DNA from: Methanothrix sp.
GTDB lineage: Archaea > Halobacteriota > Methanosarcinia > Methanotrichales > Methanotrichaceae
Assembly: GCA_028688175.1 (NCBI GenBank)
Contig: JAQTYS010000025.1
Coordinates: 1-17,426, forward strand
Reading direction: 5' to 3'
Length of the DNA stretch: 17,426 nucleotides
Part shown: in pieces, positions 8,037 through 14,797 of the stretch
Position numbering within the stretch: the first letter of the stretch is position 1
Layout: each line of letters starts with the position of its first letter
The notes under the pieces: generated by a model
Database searches by the model: none
Seen by the model: only the letters and a program-made list of their open reading frames with translations
What the model was told of the DNA's origin: nothing
Program-made: the position numbers and the translations under genes

Positions 8037-8078
8037 AATTAGGGGATTCATACGCCTTTTCGGCATACTGCCCTAATT
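8037..8078 (-). promoter_or_regulatory. 42-nt hairpin in the 5' leader of the minus PBP operon
   Basis: On the minus strand, AATTAGGG (8078-8071) pairs perfectly with CCCTAATT (8044-8037). Inside it GTATGCC pairs with GGCGTAT (two G-U wobbles) around a GAAAA loop, separated from the outer stem by a small internal loop. The structure ends 20 nt before the ATG at 8016, just ahead of the Shine-Dalgarno site, and begins at about the transcription start predicted from the TATA at 8102-8117. It could affect translation or stability of the operon mRNA. It matches no riboswitch that I recognise. Confidence 0.5.
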
Positions 8079-8101
8079 ATGTCTCTTAAATTGTTACTAA
8101 T

Positions 8102-8117
8102 TGTTATATATATAACA
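8102..8117. promoter_or_regulatory. 16-bp perfect palindrome with embedded TATA box
   Basis: TGTTATATATATAACA is a perfect 16-bp palindrome in the divergent region between the minus PBP operon and the gene at 8292. The TATATATA core is placed as a TATA box for the minus operon, with transcription expected near 8080. The flanks carry two direct repeats of AATTGTTA 10 bp apart (8089-8096, 8099-8106). A TATA box inside a palindrome is a typical repressor site in archaea, but alternating AT sequence is also prone to chance palindromes. Confidence 0.45.
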
Positions 8118-8230
8118 TTAACTGTGATTACATTTTGTTAAAATTGCATAAAATATTTAAAATTATTATTAAAATTAAACTTAGTATGAATTAAATATGA
8201 TCGAAATCTATTTAATGCTAATTTCTGATA

Positions 8231-8245
8231 GTAATATATTGTATA
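8231..8245 (+). promoter_or_regulatory. Likely TATA box for the rightward unit starting at 8292
   Basis: GTAATATATTGTATA lies about 50 bp before the ATG at 8292. Transcription about 25 bp downstream would give a leader of roughly 30 nt containing the Shine-Dalgarno site GAGGT (8280-8284), 7 nt from the ATG. Confidence 0.45.
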
Positions 8246-8291
8246 ACATCTGTAATCAATAGTATTAAATTAGTAGTTCGAGGTTAACAAA

Positions 8292-8669
8292 ATGCAACCT
8301 GATGAGCTGGATTTAATCTCCAAAGACGAAGCCCCCATCCTTGAAACCATGAGGAGCATATATAGCGCCATCCCCATGCACCATCTGGCGGCAATTCACG
8401 GCAAAATCGCCGGAGCCATGATTGTCGCCAATGCGGTTATGGATGCACTGCCGCTCATTCACAGACCGGTAGGTTGTGCATTTCAAAGAAAGCTCAATCT
8501 GATCAACTCCCCTACCCAGAGAAACGCCAAGAAGCTCCAGGAGATGGCGGGCCTTCTCACTCAGAGGGGGATCAAGATCAACAAGATCTGCTTCGATCAT
8601 ACCACCACCAAGGACATGATGGACCTGGCAAGAGCCGATGATGTTTACGTCGTAACTTCCGCAGATTAA
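8292..8669 (+). pseudogene. Nitrogenase component-1-like remnant with internal deletion
   Basis: This is a 125-codon open frame. Residues 30-67 (HHLAAIHGKIAGAMIVANAV then ALPLIHRPVGCAFQRK) look like the N-terminal part of a NifD/NifK-type protein, where GC at 61-62 is the cluster-binding turn usually written HGPxGC. Residues 68-122 (LNLINSPTQRN..., LLTQRGIKINKICFDHTTTK, DMMDLARADDVYVV) look instead like the second domain of such proteins. They align with VNIIGPTIDSFNNVSDLAEL and the following residues, through LNLVTRD, of the NifK-like gene here. About 100 residues between the two parts and the whole C-terminus are missing. It has a proper Shine-Dalgarno site (GAGGT) and ends 7 bp before the Gate gene, so it may still be translated and may couple to that gene. 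It is best read as a deleted component-1 paralog; a functional mini-protein cannot be excluded. Confidence 0.65.
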
Positions 8670-8676
8670 ATTGATT

Positions 8677-9615
8677 ATGCTCGATATCCTCCAGGAAGCG
8701 CTGAATACGACTGTGTCCACCATGACGACCGTATTCCTGATGCTCTTTCTGACAGGCATAATGACGGAGATGGGTCTATTTCATCGAGTCTCGTTCATTG
8801 CCAGGCCTCTGGCTTCGGTATCACGCTTGCCAGCCATTTCTGCGTCCACATTTGTTATCAGCCTCGGTTCAGTTCTCGCCGCCAATACCATGACTGCCAG
8901 GCTAAAAGAAGAAGGGCTATTGACGGATCGGCAGGCGTTTCTAAGTGCTCTGATGAACACCGTTCCCGTCTATTTCCGGGAGATGTTCACATATCAACTG
9001 GCCTTTGTGATTCCTGTTTTAGGCCTTTTTGTGGGCGGAGCGTATGCGATCATATTTTCCGCCACGGGGATCATAAAGCTGCTAATTGTCATGATCTTTG
9101 GCAGAAAATATTTAGTTGAAGATTCAATAGCACTTGAAGGGACGATCAAGCCGCCTCCCAAGAAGAACCTTTTTCAGGCAGTAAAAGGATCATTGGCTGG
9201 TGAGATCCCAATTTTTCTCAGAATGACGGGCATTTTCTTCATAATGACCTTCTCAATTCTCTATCTGAATGAAATTGGCTTTCTTTCATCTCTGGATGCG
9301 GTTCCTCTGGCTCATTTCTTACAGGTTCCTCCGGAGACGATAATTCCGCTGACTGTATTTGTAGCCAGCCCCAAGGCAGGCATGTCACTTCTCGGTCCTA
9401 TGGTCCAAAACGGTAGCCTGTCTGAGGCCAAGGCCTTGATCGTCTTGATGCTAGGGAGCATGTTCATGCTTCCATTTATTGCTCTAAGGTCGCAGATACC
9501 CACTTATGCTTCCGTCTTCGGCATGCGCATGGGGTTCTCATTGGTGGCAGTCTCCACGGCGATCAGCATACTTGTGAGGCTGATTGTCTTATGTATGATG
9601 ATTATGATTCAATGA
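8677..9615 (+). CDS. Gate-domain (nucleoside-recognition-like) integral membrane protein
   Basis: This 312-residue polytopic membrane protein has two hydrophobic halves related to the Gate domain, which is also found in nucleoside transporters and in the channel part of the FeoB iron transporter. Half 1 (about residues 12-142) contains the conserved segment ISASTFVISLGSVLAANTM at 54-72 and the motif NTVPVYFREMF at 94-104. A hydrophilic loop (PPPKKN) follows, and half 2 (about 173-310) contains VPPETIIPLTVFVASPKAGM at 217-236. No GTPase domain is attached. ATG at 8677 is chosen because the pseudogene paralog starts at the same MLDILQ; an in-frame TTG at 8671 is possible. It lies 7 bp after the component-1 remnant and upstream of the DKH genes. 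A transport role for a metal or small ligand is an inference from fold and context. Confidence 0.85.
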   Translation: MLDILQEALNTTVSTMTTVFLMLFLTGIMTEMGLFHRVSFIARPLASVSRLPAISASTFVISLGSVLAANTMTARLKEEGLLTDRQAFLSALMNTVPVYFREMFTYQLAFVIPVLGLFVGGAYAIIFSATGIIKLLIVMIFGRKYLVEDSIALEGTIKPPPKKNLFQAVKGSLAGEIPIFLRMTGIFFIMTFSILYLNEIGFLSSLDAVPLAHFLQVPPETIIPLTVFVASPKAGMSLLGPMVQNGSLSEAKALIVLMLGSMFMLPFIALRSQIPTYASVFGMRMGFSLVAVSTAISILVRLIVLCMMIMIQ

Positions 9616-9624
9616 TGTAGTCGC

Positions 9625-9643
9625 ATAACTAATGTTACAACAT
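9625..9643. promoter_or_regulatory. ATAACTAATG element and small inverted repeat before the DKH operon
   Basis: ATAACTAATG (9625-9634) overlaps the inverted repeat ATGTTACAACAT (9632-9643). The same ATAACTAATG occurs at 2228-2237 ahead of the plus-strand PBP operon, and a close form (TTACTAATTG, 8094-8103) adjoins the palindrome ahead of the minus PBP operon. This could be a shared operator; the region is AT-rich, so chance is not excluded. Confidence 0.35.
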
Positions 9644-9655
9644 CATTAAATCTGA

Positions 9656-9667
9656 AAACTTTATATG
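9656..9667 (+). promoter_or_regulatory. Likely TATA box of the nitrogenase-like operon
   Basis: AAACTTTATATG has the A-rich upstream element and TTTATAT core of an archaeal promoter. It predicts transcription near 9690 and a leader of about 45 nt before the ATG at 9735. Confidence 0.55.
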
Positions 9668-9734
9668 AATCAATCGCGGATTATTTATACCAATGGATGA
9701 TTAACGAATTAAATATTACTGGGGATTGAGGGGA

Positions 9735-11060
9735 ATGTATCTGAAAGACACTGATATTGAGGAAAAATGCCATCTATTAAGCGAGCTTCATAAGGATGAA
9801 TCACTGGCCGCAACAGCTCATGCCAAATACCCTGGTCAACACTGCTCCTTTCGAGCAGTAGCCGGAACCGTACCTCTGATCAGGAACTCCTATGCTCTGC
9901 TCTTGGGCCCGGCCATATGTCTTTATAATGCCAAGCTCTCCATGGACATGAGATCCCTTACCTCAGACCCTCGCCCTAATAATCTTCTGTTTGTTAATTA
10001 TTCACAGGATGATATCATATTCGGTTTTCGCGAAAAAGTCCGTGCTGCCATCCTGCAGGCTGACAAAGAATATCATCCAGAAGTCCTGTTCCTCATCACC
10101 TCCTGCCTGCAAGAGATCGTGGGAGAGGACTTCGACTCCTGCATTGATGAGATCCGGCCTCAGGTCCAGGCCAAGCTGCTGATAATTCATACTGAGAATT
10201 TCACCTGCGAGGGAGCAGCGCCCGGTGTTGAGAACATGTTCAAGTCATTCTTTGAGCTGATGATGCCCCAGGCAAAAGAGGAGAAGACGGTCAATCTCCT
10301 GGGCCTGTGGACCTCTACTGCCAGAAAGACGGAGCTGGCCAGGCTGCTGTGTGGCAAGGGGGTCGTGATCAAGAATGTAATTCCCTCTTATTGCACGCCA
10401 TCAGAACTGCGAGAGGCAGCGGGGGTGCAATTGAACATCGTATTAGATCAGTATGCTCTGCCACTGGCAATGATGATGAAAGAGAAATTCGGCACAGAGT
10501 ATATTTACGCTCGCAAGCCCTATCAGCCAGGCTCAATTGAAAAATGGTATAACGAGATTGCAAGAGCCTTGAATATTGATCTTTCCGCTGAGATCGAGGA
10601 ACTAAAGACGCAGACAGAGGAGTTGCTCAGCCGGGCGCGCATGTCTCTCGTCGGCAAGACCTGCGCAGTTTCCAGTATTTCGGGAAGGATTTTCGACTTG
10701 GCGTTGCTGCTCTCTCGCCTGGGAGTCGAGCCCAAGGTGATTCTATTGCAGACGATTCTAACCGAAGACTGGCCCGACATTCAAGAGCTTTTGGCGCAAG
10801 GAATCGATCCCATCATCTTTCGAGGTGATAATTCCCTGCAAAATGAGGAGCTATTAGCAAAGCTTTCACCCGATATATCTCTCGGTGCGCAAGACCGCAG
10901 AGCTTTGGCGAGGATGGCAATCATGCCCGTAGTTTTGTCAACATCATATTACATGCTCGGCTTTGAGAGCACCAACCAGGTCTTGCGTTTGCTTCTGGAG
11001 AAGCCAAAGAGCCTGGAGGCCCTGATGTACAAAGAGCAGATTCTGGCAAATGGAGTGTGA
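9735..11060 (+). CDS. Nitrogenase-like component 1, D-type subunit
   Basis: This 441-residue protein belongs to the oxidoreductase/nitrogenase component 1 family. It keeps three cysteines, C37 (QHCSF), C62 (LLGPAIC) and C124 (TSCLQEIVGED), with spacing of 25 and 62 residues, close to 26 and 66 in NifD. They should bind a P-cluster-like or [4Fe-4S] centre. DDIIFGFREKVRAAI (92-106) is the helix after the second cysteine. The position of NifD's FeMo-cofactor cysteine (LNLVHC) reads LNIVLD here, and the C-terminal histidine region (YYMLGFEST) has no histidine, so no FeMo-type cofactor is expected. It is shorter than NifD. ATG 9735 is preferred, with GGGGA about 9 nt upstream; TTG 9726 is in frame. 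It overlaps or abuts the K-type gene. It probably receives electrons from the NifH-like protein encoded downstream. Substrate unknown. Confidence 0.88.
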   Translation: MYLKDTDIEEKCHLLSELHKDESLAATAHAKYPGQHCSFRAVAGTVPLIRNSYALLLGPAICLYNAKLSMDMRSLTSDPRPNNLLFVNYSQDDIIFGFREKVRAAILQADKEYHPEVLFLITSCLQEIVGEDFDSCIDEIRPQVQAKLLIIHTENFTCEGAAPGVENMFKSFFELMMPQAKEEKTVNLLGLWTSTARKTELARLLCGKGVVIKNVIPSYCTPSELREAAGVQLNIVLDQYALPLAMMMKEKFGTEYIYARKPYQPGSIEKWYNEIARALNIDLSAEIEELKTQTEELLSRARMSLVGKTCAVSSISGRIFDLALLLSRLGVEPKVILLQTILTEDWPDIQELLAQGIDPIIFRGDNSLQNEELLAKLSPDISLGAQDRRALARMAIMPVVLSTSYYMLGFESTNQVLRLLLEKPKSLEALMYKEQILANGV

Positions 11061-11065
11061 CAGTT

Positions 11066-12271
11066 ATGGATCTCAAGCACAAGGGCTTTCCGGTGCCCTC
11101 CGACTATTTCGGTGTCTTGTGGGCATTGTCCGGCATAAAGGATCTACTGATTCTGGAGCACGGATCTACAGGCACCTGCAACTTTAACGCTTTCAATTAC
11201 ATGATAATGAACCGGCAGTCTCCCAAAGGCAAGCTCTTCTCCAGTGGAATGGATGAAGATGATGTAGTCATGGGCAGGGATGAAAAGGTTAAAGAAGCTA
11301 TTGCAGAATTGGATGGCAAATATCGCCCGGAAGTCATCGCTCTGGTGGCTACAGGCGTCACCTCTGTTATCGGATTGGATCTGCAGGGAATAATCGAGGA
11401 GATCCAGTCCGCCACTAAGTCCAAGCTCATCTCGTTTTCCAGCGGGGGTTTTTCTGGAGACTACAATCTGGGCATCAAGGAGGTCTTTCGCTCGTTGGTG
11501 AATTATATTGTAGAAGAGCCCAAAAATATAAAGCCATACACGGTAAATATAATTGGCCCTACCATCGATTCCTTCAATAATGTCTCAGATCTGGCAGAGC
11601 TGGAGAGAATGCTCATGCTTCTGGGGGCTAAAGTCAATACCGTCTTTACATGCCAAACCGATGTCCGCGACATCAAAAATATGGCATCAGCTTCTTTGAA
11701 TCTGGTTACAAGAGATATCGGGCTTGAGGCGGCAAAGATGCTGAAGGAACGCTATGGCATTCCTTACTACTATGGTCTTCCCTTCGGAGTAAAAGGATCT
11801 ATTGAATGGATGAATGATGTGGCAGGTATGCTGGGACTAAACCTCAGTAGAAAAATACTGGCTGAGGAGATGGAAAAATATGGCTTTTCCATCCTGGAGC
11901 TGGTCAATTTCCTGCAAAACGTAGATCATCTGAGGGTGATGATCTCCTGTCCATTCGACTATTCTCTTGGTCTGACAAGACTGATGCGAGATGAATGGGG
12001 CATAGAGCCGTCTTTAGTTGTACTGCCGAAACAGGATAGCGCGAGCCTGGAAGAGGAGATTGCCGGCATCAATCCCCATATTCTCTTCGGCAATTCCTAC
12101 GACCTGTTGCGCGCCAAGAATGTGCCGATTAAGGTTCATGCTGCTTTTCCTGCATTCGATCACATCTATAGATATGATGGGACTCCATTTGTGGGATTGC
12201 GAGGCCATGCCTATCTCACGCAGACCATCATCAATCTTCTCAATCAAAATCCTGAGGTGTTCCGAAATTGA
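11066..12271 (+). CDS. Nitrogenase-like component 1, K-type subunit
   Basis: This 401-residue protein is the second component 1 subunit. HGSTGTC (32-38) corresponds to the HGSQGC turn of NifK, with the cysteine moved by one position (C38). The first NifK cysteine position falls at S12/D13 (PSDYFGVLWAL), and the third is glycine in ATGVTSVIGLDL, where NifK has TTCMAEVIGDDL. So one cysteine, or possibly D13, could complete a cluster held by the three cysteines of the D subunit. The order of domains is otherwise normal, with DDVVMGRDEKVKEAI and a second domain near LNLVTRDIGLEAAKMLKERYG. ATG 11066 lies 10 nt after GGAG; GTG 11057 overlaps the previous stop and is an alternative start. The gene overlaps the NifH-like start (TTGA), indicating a coupled operon. 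Heterodimer formation with the D subunit is inferred. Confidence 0.87.
   Translation: MDLKHKGFPVPSDYFGVLWALSGIKDLLILEHGSTGTCNFNAFNYMIMNRQSPKGKLFSSGMDEDDVVMGRDEKVKEAIAELDGKYRPEVIALVATGVTSVIGLDLQGIIEEIQSATKSKLISFSSGGFSGDYNLGIKEVFRSLVNYIVEEPKNIKPYTVNIIGPTIDSFNNVSDLAELERMLMLLGAKVNTVFTCQTDVRDIKNMASASLNLVTRDIGLEAAKMLKERYGIPYYYGLPFGVKGSIEWMNDVAGMLGLNLSRKILAEEMEKYGFSILELVNFLQNVDHLRVMISCPFDYSLGLTRLMRDEWGIEPSLVVLPKQDSASLEEEIAGINPHILFGNSYDLLRAKNVPIKVHAAFPAFDHIYRYDGTPFVGLRGHAYLTQTIINLLNQNPEVFRN
12254..12259 (+). promoter_or_regulatory. Ribosome binding site GAGGTG for the NifH-like gene
   Basis: GAGGTG lies 8 nt before a TTG codon at 12268 that overlaps the stop of the K-type gene. It supports this unusual start; the protein then begins MKKIAIYGKGGIGKS, exactly where NifH proteins begin. 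Confidence 0.75.
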
Positions 12272-13011
12272 AAAAAATCGCCATCTACGGTAAAGGTGGA
12301 ATTGGAAAGTCCACCACCACTGCCAACCTTTCCGCAGCTTTAGCTGAGAAGGGCTCAAGAGTAATGCAGATCGGCTGCGATCCCAAGGCGGACTCCACCT
12401 GCATGCTCATGAAGGGAAGACAGGTTCCGACAATTCTCGACACTCTGAGGTGCAAAGCCACAGCGGTGTCTTTGGAAGACCTGGTCTTTTCCGGCTTTGC
12501 AGGAGTGCTTTGTGCCGAATGCGGTGGCCCTACTCCGGGCGTGGGCTGTGCCGGGCGAGGGATTATCGCATCCTTTGAGAAACTGGAGGCTTTGAAAGCC
12601 TATGAGACCTATCGGCCGGATGTGGTCTTGTACGATGTTCTTGGCGATGTAGTCTGTGGAGGATTTGCCATGCCGCTTCGCAAAGGATACGCCGATGAAG
12701 TATACATAGTGACATCCGGGGAGAAGATGTCCCTTTTTGCCGCTCGAAATATTGCCCAGGCAGTAGCCGAGTTCAAAGGGCGGGGATATGCTCAGCTGCA
12801 AGGCTTAATTCTCAATGCTCGGGGAATTGCCAATGAATTAGAGAACGTGCAGGCTGCTGCCGCTGAGATGGATACTGTTTTGGTTGCCGAAATTCCTCGC
12901 GATCCCACCATTCAGGTGTGCGAGAGCATGAATGTCACAGTCATCGAAGGAGCACCAAATTCGGCACTGTCTATGAAATATCGAATGCTGGCACGCTTAA
13001 TTGCAGGATAG
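12268..13011 (+). CDS. NifH-like ATP-dependent reductase component
   Basis: This 247-residue protein is of the NifH/BchL/CfbC type: a homodimeric iron protein that couples ATP hydrolysis to one-electron transfer into a component 1 protein. Seen here: Walker A GKGGIGKS (8-15), CDPKADST (37-44) of the switch region, the [4Fe-4S] ligands C94 (GVGCAGRG) and C130 (GDVVCGGF), switch II DVLGD (123-127), and the arginine R97 that corresponds to the ADP-ribosylated residue of NifH. All catalytic features are present, so it should be active. It is somewhat shorter than NifH, missing C-terminal residues. TTG start with a strong Shine-Dalgarno site. It is the last gene of the DKH operon. It could be mistaken for CfbC of F430 synthesis, but separate D and K partners next door argue for a different enzyme. 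Confidence 0.93.
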   Translation: MKKIAIYGKGGIGKSTTTANLSAALAEKGSRVMQIGCDPKADSTCMLMKGRQVPTILDTLRCKATAVSLEDLVFSGFAGVLCAECGGPTPGVGCAGRGIIASFEKLEALKAYETYRPDVVLYDVLGDVVCGGFAMPLRKGYADEVYIVTSGEKMSLFAARNIAQAVAEFKGRGYAQLQGLILNARGIANELENVQAAAAEMDTVLVAEIPRDPTIQVCESMNVTVIEGAPNSALSMKYRMLARLIAG

Positions 13012-13093
13012 ATCTCCCCTGCAGTTTGCGGACCCGACAGAAAAGTTAATTATTAATCATGCAACACATAAATTACGAATATATCTTCAATAA

Positions 13094-13741
13094 TCACCTC
13101 ACCAAAACGGCCCGCACAAGAGAAGCTTCTGCGCCCTTTATGCTCAGTGGAAGGCAGATGAGAGTGTATACGCCGCTGGGGGCTGCTGAAAGATCGATGC
13201 CCTCCAGGATGAGTATATCATTTTCCAGAAGAGTGCGATGGATGGGCAGAGAGTCGTCCCCATATTTATCTACAGAGAGGTAGTCGATCCCCACCAGGCT
13301 GACCCCATCGGCAACACAAAGCCGGGCTACATCTAACGAAAGGCAGACAAAATCCTCCGAGAAGGCGGCTTGATGCATGAGCCTCTTTTGGGAATTGTCT
13401 GTCTTAAAGAGCAAAGCCTGGCCCTTGTCAATCTTGCTGCCCTGCAAGCAGCCCGACAGGACCGGTCCATCTCCGGAGACGCAGACGACCTCTGCCGACA
13501 GGATGAAGCGCTTTAGGGGATATTGATCTTGGCTCTTGCCGCTCTTTAGCAGATGGGAGGGAAAATCCAGATGAGTACCGGCATGCGATCCCAGGGCTAG
13601 GGCTGATAAATTATAGCTATCCCCTTCATTCAGCCTTGCCATCCACTCCTGGGAGAATGGCCGGTCTCCGGGATAGATGGGTGCCACCTCCAGCGGCGCA
13701 CTTATATCGTAAAATTCCTTAAAATCCGATGCATGGAGCAT
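13094..13741 (-). CDS. Cyclase/arylformamidase-like metal hydrolase
   Basis: This 215-residue protein belongs to the cyclase family (Cyclase, PF04199), which includes kynurenine formamidase KynB and related amidohydrolases. The metal-binding motif HAGTHLDFPSH is at residues 53-63 (H53, H57, D59). Other family marks are YDISAPLEVAPIYPGD near the N-terminus, VGIDYLSVD (150-158), H168 and E180, the probable catalytic pair. No tryptophan catabolism genes are nearby, so KynB activity should not be assumed. It converges on the NifH-like gene and diverges from the membrane protein starting at 13745, with only 3 bp between the two start codons. Minus-strand ATTTAAATAG (13773-13764) may be its TATA box, which would make the mRNA nearly leaderless. 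The family call is firm; the substrate is unknown. Confidence 0.85.
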   Translation of the reverse strand: MLHASDFKEFYDISAPLEVAPIYPGDRPFSQEWMARLNEGDSYNLSALALGSHAGTHLDFPSHLLKSGKSQDQYPLKRFILSAEVVCVSGDGPVLSGCLQGSKIDKGQALLFKTDNSQKRLMHQAAFSEDFVCLSLDVARLCVADGVSLVGIDYLSVDKYGDDSLPIHRTLLENDILILEGIDLSAAPSGVYTLICLPLSIKGAEASLVRAVLVR

Positions 13742-13773
13742 GCAATGAAACCTTTTTTAAAACTATTTAAATG
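13701..13773. promoter_or_regulatory. Overlapping divergent promoters
   Basis: Two genes start back to back at 13741 (minus) and 13745 (plus). TTATAT near 13702-13707 could serve the plus gene from inside the cyclase gene, and ATTTAAATAG on the minus strand (13773-13764) could serve the cyclase from inside the plus gene. GGAG (13735-13738) is 6 nt before the plus ATG. The promoter assignments are inferred from spacing only. Confidence 0.4.
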
Positions 13774-14452
13774 GATTTCTCAATATCTGCTCTGGCCAAT
13801 TCCTGGCTATCCGCCAAAGACTTATAGCCACCAGGCCAGACTCCTGCCTATGAAGAACCTGGGCACCAGCGACCGGCTTGTCAGGGTGATAATAGCCGAA
13901 GCATGCGTTATCGCTGCATTCTTCTGGGCAAAAGGGGATCTGCAGCTTCTGCTTGTTCTGGCAGCGGCAGTAATGATGATCCCGGTGATCAAGGGAAGTT
14001 GCGGCCTGTACGAGATACTGGGCTGGAATAGCTGCGAGATTGTAAAGCGCAAGGACAAAAACATCAAGACGGCCTTTGTGGTGGCAGCTCTGCTCCTGGC
14101 CGTAGTGGGAAGCTTTGCCAGCGCTGTTCTGACCAAGAACATATTTCTAGAGGATCTGGGACAGGTAGATGAAGCCTATACTCTTGCTCTTGCGTCCACC
14201 GGCCAGGGAGAGACTGGCAATGCGACGGCGCAACAGGAAAGGCTGGAGAGGGCTTTTGCTGCCTTCCAGGACAAATATTCCCAATACAGGCCGCTGACAG
14301 TTAAATACGACGCTAATTTTACTGCTCAGATGAATAATCTATCAGAGGCAATTGCCGGATCAAAAGAAGACATGCTTCAGGGCAATCTCACCTCTGCTCA
14401 CGAGGAGCTGAAGAAGATGGGGCCGATCATTGAGAAGATGCAGGACAGATAA
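13745..14452 (+). CDS. DUF2892 (YgaP-like) membrane protein with helical outer domain
   Basis: This is a 235-residue protein. Residues 36-100 are a DUF2892/YgaP-type two-helix membrane domain, starting MKNLGTSDRLVRVIIAEACV and ending near GSCGLYEILGWNSCE. A third hydrophobic segment follows at about 109-130. Residues 135-235 are hydrophilic, rich in A, E, Q and K, and predicted mainly helical. They probably face outside the cell and may form a small helical bundle. The family domain begins at an in-frame ATG at 13850, but ATG 13745 has a good Shine-Dalgarno site (GGAG, 6 nt away) and an open upstream frame with basic residues, so it is preferred. ATG 13733 is also in frame. The DUF2892 part is confident; the function of the outer domain is unknown. 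Confidence 0.82.
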   Translation: MKPFLKLFKWISQYLLWPIPGYPPKTYSHQARLLPMKNLGTSDRLVRVIIAEACVIAAFFWAKGDLQLLLVLAAAVMMIPVIKGSCGLYEILGWNSCEIVKRKDKNIKTAFVVAALLLAVVGSFASAVLTKNIFLEDLGQVDEAYTLALASTGQGETGNATAQQERLERAFAAFQDKYSQYRPLTVKYDANFTAQMNNLSEAIAGSKEDMLQGNLTSAHEELKKMGPIIEKMQDR

Positions 14453-14478
14453 AGATAAAAATATAAAAATTTAATACT

Positions 14479-14763
14479 CTATTTCCGATCCAGGACCTTG
14501 ATGAGATGGTAGCCGAACTGGGTTTTTACCGGCCCCAGGATCTTGCCCTTCTCGCCCTCGAAGGCGACCTTCTCAAACTCCGGGACCATTTTGCCCTTGC
14601 CAAACCATCCCAGGTCACCGCCGCTCTTGCTGGAAGGGCACTGCGAGTACTTCCGGGCCATCTCGGCAAAGTTCTCCTGGCCCGTGGCCAGCTTTTCTGC
14701 AACTTCTTTTGCCTTCTTTTCCGTCTTACACAGGATGTGAGCAGCGTGTACTTCTTTTACCAT
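14479..14763 (-). CDS. Stand-alone parvulin-type peptidyl-prolyl isomerase
   Basis: This 94-residue single-domain parvulin (PpiC/Pin family) catalyses cis-trans isomerisation of X-Pro bonds. Diagnostic parts are AAHILCKTE (7-15, with H9), C42, GGDLGWFGKGKMVPEFEKVA (48-67) and FGYHLIKV (83-90, with H87). There is no signal peptide, so it acts in the cytoplasm. The size matches known archaeal one-domain parvulins. The Lys-rich start is not the Arg cluster of Pin1, so no phospho-specificity is expected. The upstream gene on the same strand (YwbE family) ends 34 bp away, and the two may be co-transcribed. No clear Shine-Dalgarno site is seen. Confidence 0.95.
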   Translation of the reverse strand: MVKEVHAAHILCKTEKKAKEVAEKLATGQENFAEMARKYSQCPSSKSGGDLGWFGKGKMVPEFEKVAFEGEKGKILGPVKTQFGYHLIKVLDRK

Positions 14764-14797
14764 AGGCTAGGAGTGTGTAAATCACAGAGATAAAAAG

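Noticed and set aside
8037..8078. Cobalamin riboswitch before the PBP operon
   Set aside because: The leader is too short and has no B12-box-like sequence; it is a simple two-part hairpin.
12355..12801. 148-codon minus-strand frame within the NifH-like gene
   Set aside because: It is antisense to a gene with complete Walker A and cluster motifs and has no matching family of its own.
9735..13011. True nitrogen-fixing nitrogenase (nifHDK)
   Set aside because: The cofactor cysteine and histidine positions are not conserved, the K subunit lacks two cluster cysteines, gene order is D-K-H, and no nifE, nifN, nifB or nifI genes are present.
9735..13011. CfbCD of coenzyme F430 biosynthesis
   Set aside because: CfbD is a single NifD-like protein acting as a homodimer; here two different component-1 subunits are encoded together. 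A phylogeny would settle it.
13094..13741. Naming the cyclase-family gene kynB
   Set aside because: The HxGTHxD motif is shared by the whole family and there is no kynurenine pathway context.
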